Of a stretch of DNA of 64,000 nucleotides, positions 44,035 through 52,784 are shown piece by piece. The notes below the pieces were generated by a model. It had not been told where the DNA came from. It saw only the letters and a program-made list of their open reading frames with translations, and made no database searches. The stretch is from Eubacterium sp. GTDB taxonomy: Bacteria > Bacillota > Clostridia > Lachnospirales > Lachnospiraceae. Position numbers and translations under genes: made by a program. The stretch's first letter is position 1. Every line of letters starts with the position of its first letter. The stretch covers positions 161,561 through 225,560 of the forward strand of contig JAGBBZ010000023.1 of assembly GCA_017938215.1 (NCBI GenBank), in the 5' to 3' direction.

Positions 44035-45327
44035 ATGAAACAGGACATGATTGTAATTCTAGACCTGGGAAGTACAGAGAACACAGTAGTTGCCAGACAG
44101 ATTCGTGACATGGGAGTATACAGTGAGATTCACCCACATGACATCACACCGGCAGAGCTGAATGCATTGGAGAACGTAAAAGGAATTATTTTGAATGGTG
44201 GAGAAAACCGTGTCGTAGACGGTGTAGCAGTAGATGTGGATCCAGCTATCTATGAATGTGGTTATCCAGTAATGGCCATCGACCATCCAACAGCAAAATG
44301 TCAGCAGCAGTTATCCGAATTGCCAGACGAAGCAACACTGAAAGCGTTCGTATTTGATGAATGTAAGTCCGAGGCAAACTGGAATATGAAGAACTTCATC
44401 GCAGACCAGGTTGAGTTGGTGCGTCGCCAAGTAGGAGATAAAAAAGTGCTTTTGGCATTGTCTGGCGGAGTGGATTCTTCCGTTGTGGCAGCATTGCTTT
44501 TGAAAGCCATTGGGCAGCAGTTGGTATGCGTACACGTAAACCACGGCCTTATGCGTAAAAATGAGTCAGAAAGTGTAGTGGAAGTATTCCGTAACCAGTT
44601 GAATGCGAACTTGGTATATGTGGATGCCACAGATCGTTTCCTTGGCAAGTTGGAAAATGTGGCAGATCCAGAAGAAAAGAGAAAAATCATCGGCGGTGAA
44701 TTTATCCGTGTATTTGAAGAAGAAGCAAGAAAATTGGAAGGCATCGACTTCCTTGGACAGGGAACCATCTATCCGGATATTATTGAGAGTGGTACAAAGA
44801 CAGCAAAATGCGTAAAATCCCATCACAATGTAGGTGGACTTCCAGAGGACTTGCAGTTTGATTTGGTAGAGCCTTTGGCACAGTTATTCAAAGACGAAGT
44901 ACGTGCTTGCGGTATCGAGCTTGGTCTTCCAGAGAGCATGGTTTATCGTCAGCCATTCCCAGGTCCTGGACTTGGTGTGCGTTGTCTCGGAGCTATCACT
45001 CGTGATCGCTTGGAAGCGCTTCGTGAGTCCGACGCCATTCTCCGTGACGAGTTTGCAAAAGCTGGTTTGGATAAGAAAGTTTGGCAGTACTTCACTGTAG
45101 TGCCTGACTTCAAAGCAGTTGGTGTGCGTGACAATGCACGTAGCATGGGATACATGGTGGTAATCCGTGCGGTGAACACCATCGATGCCATGACTGCCAG
45201 CATTGAGCGAATTGATTACGATATTTTGGAAAAGATCGCAGATCGAATCACGGCAGAAGTGCCAAGTGTAAATCGTGTGTGCTATGAGCTGACGAAGAAG
45301 CCGGTAGCAACGATTGAGTTTGAGTAG
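44035..45327 (+). CDS. GMP synthase-like protein with degenerate glutaminase domain
   Basis: 430 residues, against about 510-525 for GuaA. AAAGGAG precedes the ATG. The ATP-pyrophosphatase domain is intact (LALSGGVDSSVVAALL, HVNHGLMRK) and so is the dimer domain ([12 protein letters not shown], ends ATIEFE). The N-terminal class I amidotransferase domain is cut short: after VPV-like YPVMAIDHP about 80-90 residues are absent, including the catalytic Cys of GxCYG and the later His and Glu. It cannot hydrolyse glutamine itself. It may use free ammonia or a separate glutaminase. A second guaA ends at position 763. It has its own promoter and terminator and looks expressed, not decayed. Confidence 0.9.
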   Translation: MKQDMIVILDLGSTENTVVARQIRDMGVYSEIHPHDITPAELNALENVKGIILNGGENRVVDGVAVDVDPAIYECGYPVMAIDHPTAKCQQQLSELPDEATLKAFVFDECKSEANWNMKNFIADQVELVRRQVGDKKVLLALSGGVDSSVVAALLLKAIGQQLVCVHVNHGLMRKNESESVVEVFRNQLNANLVYVDATDRFLGKLENVADPEEKRKIIGGEFIRVFEEEARKLEGIDFLGQGTIYPDIIESGTKTAKCVKSHHNVGGLPEDLQFDLVEPLAQLFKDEVRACGIELGLPESMVYRQPFPGPGLGVRCLGAITRDRLEALRESDAILRDEFAKAGLDKKVWQYFTVVPDFKAVGVRDNARSMGYMVVIRAVNTIDAMTASIERIDYDILEKIADRITAEVPSVNRVCYELTKKPVATIEFE

Positions 45328-45360
45328 ACTCTCAATGAATAATTAAAAATATGAATAATA

Positions 45361-45413
45361 AAACCTTACTGATTTTCAAGTGTGTAAAAAGTTAAAAATT
45401 AGTAAGGTTTTTT
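45361..45413 (+). terminator. terminator behind guaA-like gene
   Basis: AAACCTTACT (45361-45370) pairs with AGTAAGGTTT (45401-45410), extended by A/T pairs inside, then T-rich. Confidence 0.75.
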
Positions 45414-45526
45414 GTTTGGATTATTTCTTCCCCCCGAAAAAACGTCACTCTACGATTCATAGATTGTGTAAAGTGGTGTTTTATGATATGGTTGCAATGA
45501 AATCTTAACTGCAGGAGAGAGAAAAA

Positions 45527-46090
45527 ATGAATACACAACAATTCGGTAAATTTATAGCTGAACAAAGGAAAGCAAAGGGCTATACACAAAAAGAGTTGGC
45601 GGAAAAGCTAGGTGTTACGGATAAGGCAATCAGCCGTTGGGAAAACGGTCATGGCTACCCGGACATCGTATTGCTTGAACCATTGGCAAAGGAACTTGAG
45701 ATTACTATCGTTGAACTTATGCATAGTAAACGGGACAATAATGCTGATTTCGTACCTCAAAAGGTAGATGAAGCAATTTCGAATGCCATAGATATCACGA
45801 TATCCAATCGTAAGCTGGAAAGAAAAACAACAATACTAATTTATATTATTTCCATTGTACTTTTGGTTGGTATGTCATTTTTAAATCGTATTCCGGTATA
45901 TGGTATGATTTCAATTGTGGTAATGTGTATCTATGCGGCGGCAGGTGTTGGTCTATTGATAAAAACGCTTGCTATAAGAAAGAAAAAAGCTGATGTTGAT
46001 AGTAAACTTTTTTATGCTGTTCTTCTTATTTTGATAGCATTTGGTATATTGTTGTTACTGCTATGTTCATCCGTTTCTGTTGTGAATTAA
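45527..46090 (+). CDS. XRE-family regulator with membrane helices
   Basis: 187 residues. N-terminal HTH_3 domain (residues 6-60: FIAEQRKAKGYTQKELAEKL, TDKAISRWENGHGYPDI). The rest has three hydrophobic helices (about 104-122, 127-147 and 162-184), so the DNA-binding domain is anchored to the membrane. This layout is common in Firmicutes next to CPBP or bacteriocin-type genes. GGAGAGAG is upstream of the ATG. The CPBP protease gene starts 19 bp later and probably shares the transcript. Confidence 0.85.
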   Translation: MNTQQFGKFIAEQRKAKGYTQKELAEKLGVTDKAISRWENGHGYPDIVLLEPLAKELEITIVELMHSKRDNNADFVPQKVDEAISNAIDITISNRKLERKTTILIYIISIVLLVGMSFLNRIPVYGMISIVVMCIYAAAGVGLLIKTLAIRKKKADVDSKLFYAVLLILIAFGILLLLLCSSVSVVN

Positions 46091-46109
46091 ATCAACAAGG
46101 AGCGATTTT

Positions 46110-46796
46110 ATGTTAGAACAAAAAAAGAACGGTTTCAAATTATTTATTATCCTACTGTTAGCTTATATGGCAGTACATGTTGTATACACGAAGATATTAT
46201 TGCGATTCATTGATATGCCAATGCAATTCTCCGTAATGCTTCAGATGATATCCTATATTGTATTGGGAAGTGTAGGAATGATTTTGTTTTGGAATGAATT
46301 GAAAGAGGGTATTTCTTTATGGAAGAAGCACCCGTTTAAAAACGTAAGTTTATTTTTAGTAGCGTACGTTTTAGATATCTTTCTAAGTAATCTTGCGTGT
46401 ATCCCAATGATGCATTTGAATCCGGAGTATCAATCATTCAACGAGCATTCCGTTGCAGAGCTTCAAGGCAAATTTCCGGCACTTTTATTGATTATCGCTT
46501 TGGGGATAATGGGACCTGTGGCAGAAGAGATTGTTTTTAGGGTGGCACCGATTCGTTTGACGGAAAAGAAGAGTAAAAGGATTATGGTAGTCCTTGTAAC
46601 AGCTGCTCTTTTTATGCTCGTACATATACATGCTTTCACGGTAGAAGAATTCTTGTACAATATTCCTCATTTTGTTACGGGATTGATATATGGTATTGTG
46701 ATGATTTTAAGCCGGAATGTTACAATACCGATGTCGATGCATATAATGAATAACTTGCCAGCAGTTGTATTTGCGACTCTATATATAGTGAAGTGA
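46110..46796 (+). CDS. CPBP-family intramembrane glutamic protease
   Basis: 228 residues, about six membrane helices. ABI/CAAX protease motifs: GPVAEEIVFRVAPIRL (motif 1, EExxxR), LFMLVHIHAF (motif 2, His) and SMHIMNNLPAV (motif 3, HxxxN). Family members cleave within membranes or protect against bacteriocins. Paired with the upstream XRE membrane regulator. Confidence 0.88.
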   Translation: MLEQKKNGFKLFIILLLAYMAVHVVYTKILLRFIDMPMQFSVMLQMISYIVLGSVGMILFWNELKEGISLWKKHPFKNVSLFLVAYVLDIFLSNLACIPMMHLNPEYQSFNEHSVAELQGKFPALLLIIALGIMGPVAEEIVFRVAPIRLTEKKSKRIMVVLVTAALFMLVHIHAFTVEEFLYNIPHFVTGLIYGIVMILSRNVTIPMSMHIMNNLPAVVFATLYIVK

Positions 46797-46847
46797 GCAC
46801 TACGAAGGAATGAAAATTTTTGCAAAATATCCAAAATGTAAACAAAA

Positions 46848-46858
46848 CAGAAACATTT
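46848..46858 (+). promoter_or_regulatory. shared motif before response regulator gene
   Basis: CAGAAACATTT, within an A-rich run of AAACA-like repeats, 43 bp before the response regulator start. The same 11 bases stand at 50009-50019 before the small gene at 50112. Candidate binding site of the response regulator. Confidence 0.4.
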
Positions 46859-46901
46859 CCATGATACAATAAAAGCAAATATGGTATTTGGAGGTAGTGC
46901 G

Positions 46902-47573
46902 ATGTTTAAGATATTGGTGGTAGAAGATGACAAAGACTTAAATAAGACGGTGTGTTCTTTTCTGAATCACAGTGGTTATGAAGCAATAGGGTGTCTTAAT
47001 GCAAATGATGCATATGATGCTTTGACGGATAATATTATTGACCTTATTGTATCGGATATTATGATGCCGGGGATTGATGGTTTTGAGTTTGCAGAAAATG
47101 TTCGTGAATTAAATGAAGAAATCCCGATTTTGTTTATGACGGCAAAGGATGATATTGCGTCTAAGAAGAGGGGGTTTCGAATCGGCGTAGACGATTATAT
47201 GGTAAAACCAGTCGATTTTGATGAATTATTTCTCCGTATTGGAGCACTTCTCCGCAGGGCGAAGATTGCATCGAGCAGAAAGCTTGAAATCGGTAAATTT
47301 GTAATGGATGCAGACGAACATACGGCATATTTGAATGGAGAAGAAATATCTTTGACGAACAGAGAGTTCAGTATCTTATATAAGCTATTATCCTATCCGA
47401 AAAAAACATTTACCAGAATGCAGTTGATGGATGAATTTTGGGATGCGGGCACAGACACAGCACCAAGAGCGGTAGATGTATATATGACAAAGTTACGTAC
47501 AAAGTTATCGGATTGTGATAATTTTGAGATAGTGACTGTGCATGGATTGGGATATAAGGCGGTGCTGAAATGA
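46902..47573 (+). CDS. OmpR-family response regulator
   Basis: 223 residues from ATG 46902 (GGAGG 7-12 nt upstream). Receiver with VVEDDKDLN and D52 in VSDIMMPGIDG, Lys in MVKPVD. The C-terminal winged helix reads LTNREFSILYKLLSYPKKTFTR and VDVYMTKLRTKL, VTVHGLGYKAVLK. It overlaps the kinase gene by ATGA. It probably controls its own operon and the small gene behind it through the CAGAAACATTT motif (inference). Confidence 0.92.
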   Translation: MFKILVVEDDKDLNKTVCSFLNHSGYEAIGCLNANDAYDALTDNIIDLIVSDIMMPGIDGFEFAENVRELNEEIPILFMTAKDDIASKKRGFRIGVDDYMVKPVDFDELFLRIGALLRRAKIASSRKLEIGKFVMDADEHTAYLNGEEISLTNREFSILYKLLSYPKKTFTRMQLMDEFWDAGTDTAPRAVDVYMTKLRTKLSDCDNFEIVTVHGLGYKAVLK

Positions 47574-48643
47574 GAAAAGAAGAGTTAAGGCATACGGTAT
47601 TACGCGGAATATACAATTATTTATTGTTTTTTCTATTGGTAGCATTTCTTGTATCGTGTTCCATGCTGTTATTTATAAATGTGATGGCGGACTCGCTGAA
47701 ATTGACATTTACCAGCGAGAATATAGGTCTTGCTGCAAAATTGACCTTTGGAAATGTTGTCTTTCTAAGTATCCTATTTACTGTGATTGATGCAGGGCGT
47801 AGGAAGCTTACCACAGAGAAAATCACAAAGCATATCGCTGATGCCGCAAAAAGATTAGTGCAGGGAGATTTTAATGTACGAATTGCTCCGGTGAGTTCTT
47901 TGGGGGCAGATGAGCATTTCAATGAAATCATTGATTGTTTTAATACAATGGCAGAAGAATTGGCGGGAGTGGAGACATTGCGCACCGATTTCATTGCCAA
48001 TGTATCCCACGAGCTAAAAACGCCTCTTTCGGTAATGCAAAATTACGGAATGCTATTACAGATGCCGGATTTGGAGCAATCGAAACGAATGGAATACGCA
48101 AAGGGCGTAGCGGAGGGATCACGCCGTCTGGCAGATATGATGACAAATATTTTGAAATTGAATAAGTTGGAAAAACAGCAGATTTATCCGAAAGCGAAAG
48201 AATACGATTTGGGCGAGCAGTTATGTGAGTGCCTGCTTCAATTTGAAAATGTGTGGGAAGAGAAGAACATAGAAATTGAGACTGAGATTGCAGAGGATAT
48301 TAAAGTAAGCACAGATGGAGAGTTGTTGTCGCTTGTGTGGAATAATTTGTTTTCGAATGCGTTCAAATTCACACCGGAAGGTGGAAAGGTAACGCTGGTG
48401 CTGGAGACAACCGAACATCATGCCATTGTAAAGGTAAGAGATACCGGCTGTGGAATGTCGCCGGAGGTTGGAGCACACATTTTTGAAAAATTCTATCAAG
48501 GGGATACTTCTCATGCCATGCAAGGCAATGGATTGGGGCTTGCCCTGGTAAAACGAGTGATAGATATTTTAAATGGAGAAATCAGTGTAGAAAGTGCCAT
48601 AGGAAAAGGCAGTACTTTTGTGGTAAGATTCCGGAGGATTTGA
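47570..48643 (+). CDS. sensor histidine kinase
   Basis: 357 residues. Two membrane helices (about 15-38 and 55-73) with a short outer loop, then HAMP-like, HisKA (FIANVSHELKTPLSV, H147) and HATPase_c (NNLFSNAFKFTPEGG, DTGCGM, GNGLGLALVKRV). The lack of a large sensor domain and the membrane-protein neighbours suggest an intramembrane-sensing kinase, like those that watch cell-envelope stress. Translationally coupled to the response regulator; the next gene begins 1 bp later. Confidence 0.92.
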   Translation: MRKEELRHTVLRGIYNYLLFFLLVAFLVSCSMLLFINVMADSLKLTFTSENIGLAAKLTFGNVVFLSILFTVIDAGRRKLTTEKITKHIADAAKRLVQGDFNVRIAPVSSLGADEHFNEIIDCFNTMAEELAGVETLRTDFIANVSHELKTPLSVMQNYGMLLQMPDLEQSKRMEYAKGVAEGSRRLADMMTNILKLNKLEKQQIYPKAKEYDLGEQLCECLLQFENVWEEKNIEIETEIAEDIKVSTDGELLSLVWNNLFSNAFKFTPEGGKVTLVLETTEHHAIVKVRDTGCGMSPEVGAHIFEKFYQGDTSHAMQGNGLGLALVKRVIDILNGEISVESAIGKGSTFVVRFRRI

Positions 48644-48644
48644 T

Positions 48645-49541
48645 ATGCAAGGCTGGAAAAAGGTAGGGAAAAAACTTTTATTTCCACCCATGTGGATCAT
48701 TGTATTGTTGACCATGATTTGCACAGTTGCACTTGTGGCGATATTCATCAATGGTTGGGAAATGAACCCTTTGTCATATGTAAGCTATGTTTTGTCATTT
48801 TATACACTAACCGTAATATGTATTGTTTGCTGGAAGGTGTTACCCGGTTATTATAAAAGTGCAAAAAACAAAATGCATGAGAATAAATATATTGACAGAT
48901 ACATAACGGATGCTGTGTTTAAAACGAATGTAGGGCTTTATCAGTCACTGACAATCAATCTGTTTTATATCGTGGTAAATGCGGTATCGGGATGTATTTA
49001 TCAAACATACTGGTTTGTAATATTTGCGGTGTACTATGCAATTATAGCAATGATGCGATTTTTGTTGGTACGATATGTAATAAAGAATCCGACGGGGAAT
49101 AACCATTTGGGAGAACTGAAAAGAGCAAGACTATGTGCCTGCATTTTGCTGACAGTGAATCTGGTATTGTCCGGAGCTGTTTTGATGATGGTGTTTTTCG
49201 ACAGAGGATTTCAGTACCAGGGCTTTTTGATATATGTAATTGCACTGTATACATTTTACATTACGGTAACAGCGGTCATAGATATGGTTAAGTACCGTAA
49301 GTACAAAAGTCCGATTCTATCAATTACAAAAGTGATAAAAATGGCAAGTGCATTGTTTTCCATGCTGTTTTTGGAGACTGCCATGTTTGCGCAATTCGGG
49401 GCAGATACATCTATGGAAGTAAAAAGACTTATGATTATACTGACAGGGGCAGGGATTAGTGTGGCGGTTGTCACAATGGCAATTTATATGATTGTACAGA
49501 CAACCAGGGAAATTAAGCAATATCAACATAACAAGGAGTGA
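48645..49541 (+). CDS. polytopic membrane protein of two-component operon
   Basis: 298 residues with about seven to eight hydrophobic helices (for example WIIVLLTMICTVALVAIFI, LYQSLTINLFYIVVNAV, LFSMLFLETAMFAQF, GISVAVVTMAIYMIV) and a charged C-terminal tail. No known transporter motif. It starts one base behind the kinase gene, so it is part of the same operon and may be the signal partner or the output of the kinase. Function unknown. Confidence 0.8.
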   Translation: MQGWKKVGKKLLFPPMWIIVLLTMICTVALVAIFINGWEMNPLSYVSYVLSFYTLTVICIVCWKVLPGYYKSAKNKMHENKYIDRYITDAVFKTNVGLYQSLTINLFYIVVNAVSGCIYQTYWFVIFAVYYAIIAMMRFLLVRYVIKNPTGNNHLGELKRARLCACILLTVNLVLSGAVLMMVFFDRGFQYQGFLIYVIALYTFYITVTAVIDMVKYRKYKSPILSITKVIKMASALFSMLFLETAMFAQFGADTSMEVKRLMIILTGAGISVAVVTMAIYMIVQTTREIKQYQHNKE

Positions 49542-49547
49542 GGCAAA

Positions 49548-49952
49548 ATGGAAAGTAAGAATACAGAAAGTGTTTTCAAATATACATATTCAGCAAAGGA
49601 GCAGGACGAGATTAAGAGAATCCGTCAAAAATATCAGAGGCAGGAAGAAGATTCCATGACGCGATTGCGAAAATTGGATGCATCCGCTACAAGTAAGGCT
49701 ACCGTAATTGCCTTGGTGCTTGGGATTGGCGGTGCGTTGATTCTTGGTATGGGAATGAGTCTTATCATGACAGATTTAGCAGTGTTGTTAGGAATGACCG
49801 GGATGACCAATATGATCGTTGGGATAATTGCAGGTGTTTTCGGTATTATTCTGTCAGCATTGGCATATCCGGCATATAGCAAGGTTCTTAAACGTGAGCG
49901 TGAAAAGATTGCTCCGGAGATTTTAAGACTGACAGACGAGCTAATGAAATAA
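49548..49952 (+). CDS. small membrane protein
   Basis: 134 residues: a charged N-terminal helix (about 15-45, coiled-coil-like), two membrane helices joined by a short loop (about 50-72 and 86-106) and a basic C-terminal tail. No family name recalled with confidence. It is the last gene of the two-component operon before the terminator at 49967. Confidence 0.75.
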   Translation: MESKNTESVFKYTYSAKEQDEIKRIRQKYQRQEEDSMTRLRKLDASATSKATVIALVLGIGGALILGMGMSLIMTDLAVLLGMTGMTNMIVGIIAGVFGIILSALAYPAYSKVLKREREKIAPEILRLTDELMK

Positions 49953-49966
49953 ATAATGGTTGGAGA

Positions 49967-49990
49967 AGATGGTAGAAATGCCATCTTTTT
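49967..49990 (+). terminator. terminator of two-component operon
   Basis: AGATGG (49967-49972) pairs with CCATCT (49981-49986) and runs into TTTTTCTTT. Confidence 0.65.
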
Positions 49991-50008
49991 CTTTGCAAAT
50001 TAATATTT

Positions 50009-50019
50009 CAGAAACATTT
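50009..50019 (+). promoter_or_regulatory. second copy of CAGAAACATTT motif
   Basis: Same 11 bases as at 46848-46858, again followed by AAACA-type repeats (ACAAACAACATAAAAAC), 93 bp before the small gene at 50112. Confidence 0.4.
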
Positions 50020-50111
50020 TACAAACAACATAAAAACATCGCAGATATATGATAGGTACATAAGGTGCGAACAAAAAGCACTTACAAAAAATTTTAAAGG
50101 AGAATAATGAT

Positions 50112-50402
50112 ATGTCAAAAATCGTAGAAGTAAATGAAAAAATTGCAGAGGTAGTAGTAGACGGATACAAGAAAATTGAGACTAGTGTAGTGGAAGGCTA
50201 CAAGAAAACTGAAGATGGTTTTGTAGAAAAGCATTTAGTAAGAGAAGGAGAAACAGTAGAAGAGGCTAAGGGGCGTATCAAGAAGGAGCAGGAAGAAAGG
50301 GAGGCGCAGGCAAAAGCTCGTGCGCATGTAGAAGTAAATATTCCGGATTCCAGTGAAATCGTAAAAAAAAACTTGAAGCAACAAAGAATGCAAATAAGTT
50401 GA
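50112..50402 (+). CDS. small acidic/basic helical protein
   Basis: 96 residues, no membrane helix, almost entirely charged helix. Two near-repeats stand at the N-terminus (VVVDGYKKIETS and VVEGYKKTEDG), followed by EKHLVREGETVEEAKGRIKKEQEEREAQ. Such proteins are found beside two-component operons in Lachnospiraceae-type genomes, but the function is unknown. AAAGGAG precedes the ATG. Shared upstream motif with the response regulator gene suggests co-regulation. Confidence 0.75.
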   Translation: MSKIVEVNEKIAEVVVDGYKKIETSVVEGYKKTEDGFVEKHLVREGETVEEAKGRIKKEQEEREAQAKARAHVEVNIPDSSEIVKKNLKQQRMQIS

Positions 50403-50433
50403 TTGCGGAGAACAAAAAATTTTAAAGTTTTCC

Positions 50434-50463
50434 TTGACAAGATGATTTTACTCGTGCTATACT
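50434..50463 (+). promoter_or_regulatory. promoter of T-box leader
   Basis: TTGACA (50434-50439), 18-bp spacer, TATACT (50458-50463). Confidence 0.75.
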
Positions 50464-50474
50464 TCTGCATAATT

Positions 50475-50752
50475 CAAAACAAAAGGCTTTGACGAGGAGT
50501 AGTAAATATTAGGAATTTTACAGAGAGAAGATGGTTGGTGCGAATCTTCATTGAACTAGTATTGAAGCAGCCTCTGAGCTGTGGACCGAACAGATACATC
50601 TTAGTAGGCTTCAACGGAGTTCCCCCGTTATCGTAGGAAGCAATATCGGAGAAATCCCGTATTGACAGAGTGCAGAGAAATCTGAAATTAGGTGGTAACA
50701 CGGACTAGAAAGTTCGCCCTAAGTTGATAAATATATCGACTTAGGGCTTTTT
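50475..50752 (+). promoter_or_regulatory. T-box riboswitch, tRNA-Ala specific
   Basis: The leader shows the T-box order. Stem I has AGAGAG and GGTTGGTGCGAATC, and the specifier region GAA-GCA-GCCTCTGAG gives the codon GCA (50567-50569), alanine. The T-box sequence AGGTGGTAACACGG (50690-50703) has TGGT, which would pair with an ACCA tRNA end. A terminator follows: GCCCTAAGT (50716-50724) with ACTTAGGGC (50739-50747) and TTTTTG. Uncharged tRNA-Ala should stop termination and switch on the synthetase gene behind it. Confidence 0.9.
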
Positions 50753-50862
50753 GTTTTGGAGAAAAAATACAAAACAAGGAGGAAATGCCTTTGCTCGCAA
50801 GGGCGGCTCGCATGATGGCTCGCGCAGAGAGACATTTTCTTCGAAAAACAAGGAGGCATAAT

Positions 50863-52635
50863 ATGACAGCGAATGAATTGAGAACCATGTATGTAAACTT
50901 TTTTAAAGAAAGAGGGCATCGGGAAATTGCGTCAGCATCGCTGCTCCCAGAGAACGATCCGACGGTTCTGTTTACCACCGCGGGGATGCATCCGTTGGTG
51001 CCGTATTTGCTGGGGGAAAAGCATCCCAGTGGCAATCGTTTGACCGATGTACAGAAGTGTGTTCGAACGGATGACATCGATGAGGTGGGAGATGATACCC
51101 ATCTAACATTCTTTGAGATGCTGGGAAACTGGTCGCTGGGCGACTATTTTAAAGAGGAATCCATCTCCATGAGCTTTGAATTTTTAACAAAACACTTGAA
51201 TATCCCGGTGGAGCGGCTGGCAGTGACGGTGTTTGCAGGAGATGAAATGGTACCGGCAGACGTGGAGGCAGAGACAAAGTGGAAGAGCTTGGGATTGAAA
51301 TCGGAGCAGATTTTTCGGTACGGAAGAGAGGAAAATTGGTGGGGACCACCGGGACAGACCGGACCTTGCGGACCGGATACGGAGATTTTCTACGACATGG
51401 GTCAGCCAAAATGTGGGACGGATTGTGGACCGGCATGTACCTGCGGAAAATATGTTGAGATTTGGAACAATGTATTTATGCAGTTTAAGAAAGAATCCGA
51501 TGGGACATTTACGGAGTTGAAGCAGAAAAATGTGGACACCGGAATGGGCTTGGAACGTATTTTGACGATTTTTAATGGTAAAACCAATGTGTATGAAACG
51601 GAGTTGTTTGTGCCAGTTATGACGAAGCTGGAAGAACTTGTGGGGAGTTCTGAAATGAGCATGTCGGAAACGGACAAGAGGATCATCTGCGAGCACATCC
51701 GAGCTACTACATTTATCTTGGGCGATCCGAAAAAAATCGCTCCGTCAAACACCGAGCAGGGCTACATTTTGAGACGATTTATCCGCCGAATGATTCGTCT
51801 GTTCAAGAAAACAGGCATCCATGAGAATTGTCTGTGTGAGCTTTCGAAGGTCATCATTGACCAGTACAAGGAGGTGTATCCAGAGCTTGGAGAAAATGAG
51901 GAATTTATATTGGAGCAGCTACAGAAGGAATACACGCTATTTGCAAAGACGCTGGACGATGGACTGAAGAAGGCAAACCGATACCTGCAAAACGTGGGGA
52001 AATGCGGAGTTTTGAGTGGCGACCTTGCATTCAAATTATATGACACCTATGGCTTCCCTATCGAGTTTACAATGGAAATGGCACAGGAAAAAGGACTGCA
52101 GGTGGACTTGGATGGGTTCCAAAAGAAGTTTGAAGAACATCGCAATAAATCCAGACAAGGAGCAGCAGGGAAATTTGCCGGTGGATTGGCAGATAATAGC
52201 GAGCGGACTGCACGACTTCATACCGCAACACACCTGTTAAATGGGGCATTGCGAAGCATCCTTGGAGATGAAATAGCCCAGCGTGGAAGTAATATTACGT
52301 CGGAACGCTTGCGATTTGACTTCTCCTTTGGACGAAAAGTGACGAAGGAAGAACTGAGTCAAGTGGAGGCAATGGTAAACGAAGCAATCGCAAATAAAGT
52401 GGACGTGATTATGGAAGAGATGACACCGGAACAAGCTTACGAAAGTGGCGCAATCGGAGTGTTCACAGGGAAATACGGTGAGATTGTAAAGGTGTATACG
52501 ATTCCGGGGTATTCGAAAGAAATTTGTGGTGGTCCTCATGCTGCAAATACTGGGGAATTGGTGGCTTTCCGTATTTTGAAAGAGGAGGCTTCGTCGGCCG
52601 GAGTGCGGAGAATTAAGGCCGTGATCGAAGGATAG
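50863..52635 (+). CDS. alaS: alanyl-tRNA synthetase, short form without C-Ala
   Basis: 590 residues, against about 870-880 for normal AlaRS. ATG 50863 is 6 nt after AAGGAGG; an in-frame upstream ATG (50785) has its ribosome site only 2 nt away. The aminoacylation core ([45 protein letters not shown]) and the editing domain ([24 protein letters not shown]) are present. The chain stops right after the editing domain, so the linker and the C-Ala tRNA-elbow/dimer domain are missing. The T-box with a GCA specifier supports alanine specificity. It may be a second, stress- or drug-tolerant synthetase, or the only one; the window cannot tell. Confidence 0.88.
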   Translation: MTANELRTMYVNFFKERGHREIASASLLPENDPTVLFTTAGMHPLVPYLLGEKHPSGNRLTDVQKCVRTDDIDEVGDDTHLTFFEMLGNWSLGDYFKEESISMSFEFLTKHLNIPVERLAVTVFAGDEMVPADVEAETKWKSLGLKSEQIFRYGREENWWGPPGQTGPCGPDTEIFYDMGQPKCGTDCGPACTCGKYVEIWNNVFMQFKKESDGTFTELKQKNVDTGMGLERILTIFNGKTNVYETELFVPVMTKLEELVGSSEMSMSETDKRIICEHIRATTFILGDPKKIAPSNTEQGYILRRFIRRMIRLFKKTGIHENCLCELSKVIIDQYKEVYPELGENEEFILEQLQKEYTLFAKTLDDGLKKANRYLQNVGKCGVLSGDLAFKLYDTYGFPIEFTMEMAQEKGLQVDLDGFQKKFEEHRNKSRQGAAGKFAGGLADNSERTARLHTATHLLNGALRSILGDEIAQRGSNITSERLRFDFSFGRKVTKEELSQVEAMVNEAIANKVDVIMEEMTPEQAYESGAIGVFTGKYGEIVKVYTIPGYSKEICGGPHAANTGELVAFRILKEEASSAGVRRIKAVIEG

Positions 52636-52784
52636 AGCGGAAGGGTGGGAGGAAAATATTTTCATTCATATTGCAATAATTGTTGACTGTTGTTAATATT
52701 GAGTTATGCAAGGATGAGTTTTGTATCTGTTAGGGAAAGCGGAGGCGGACGGAGAAAACGGAAAAATGTGAAAGGACGGATATC

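Noticed and set aside
50785-50862. N-terminal extension of the alanyl-tRNA synthetase from ATG 50785 as the main start
   Set aside because: The ribosome site is only 2 nt from that ATG, while ATG 50863 has ideal spacing and matches the family N-terminus.
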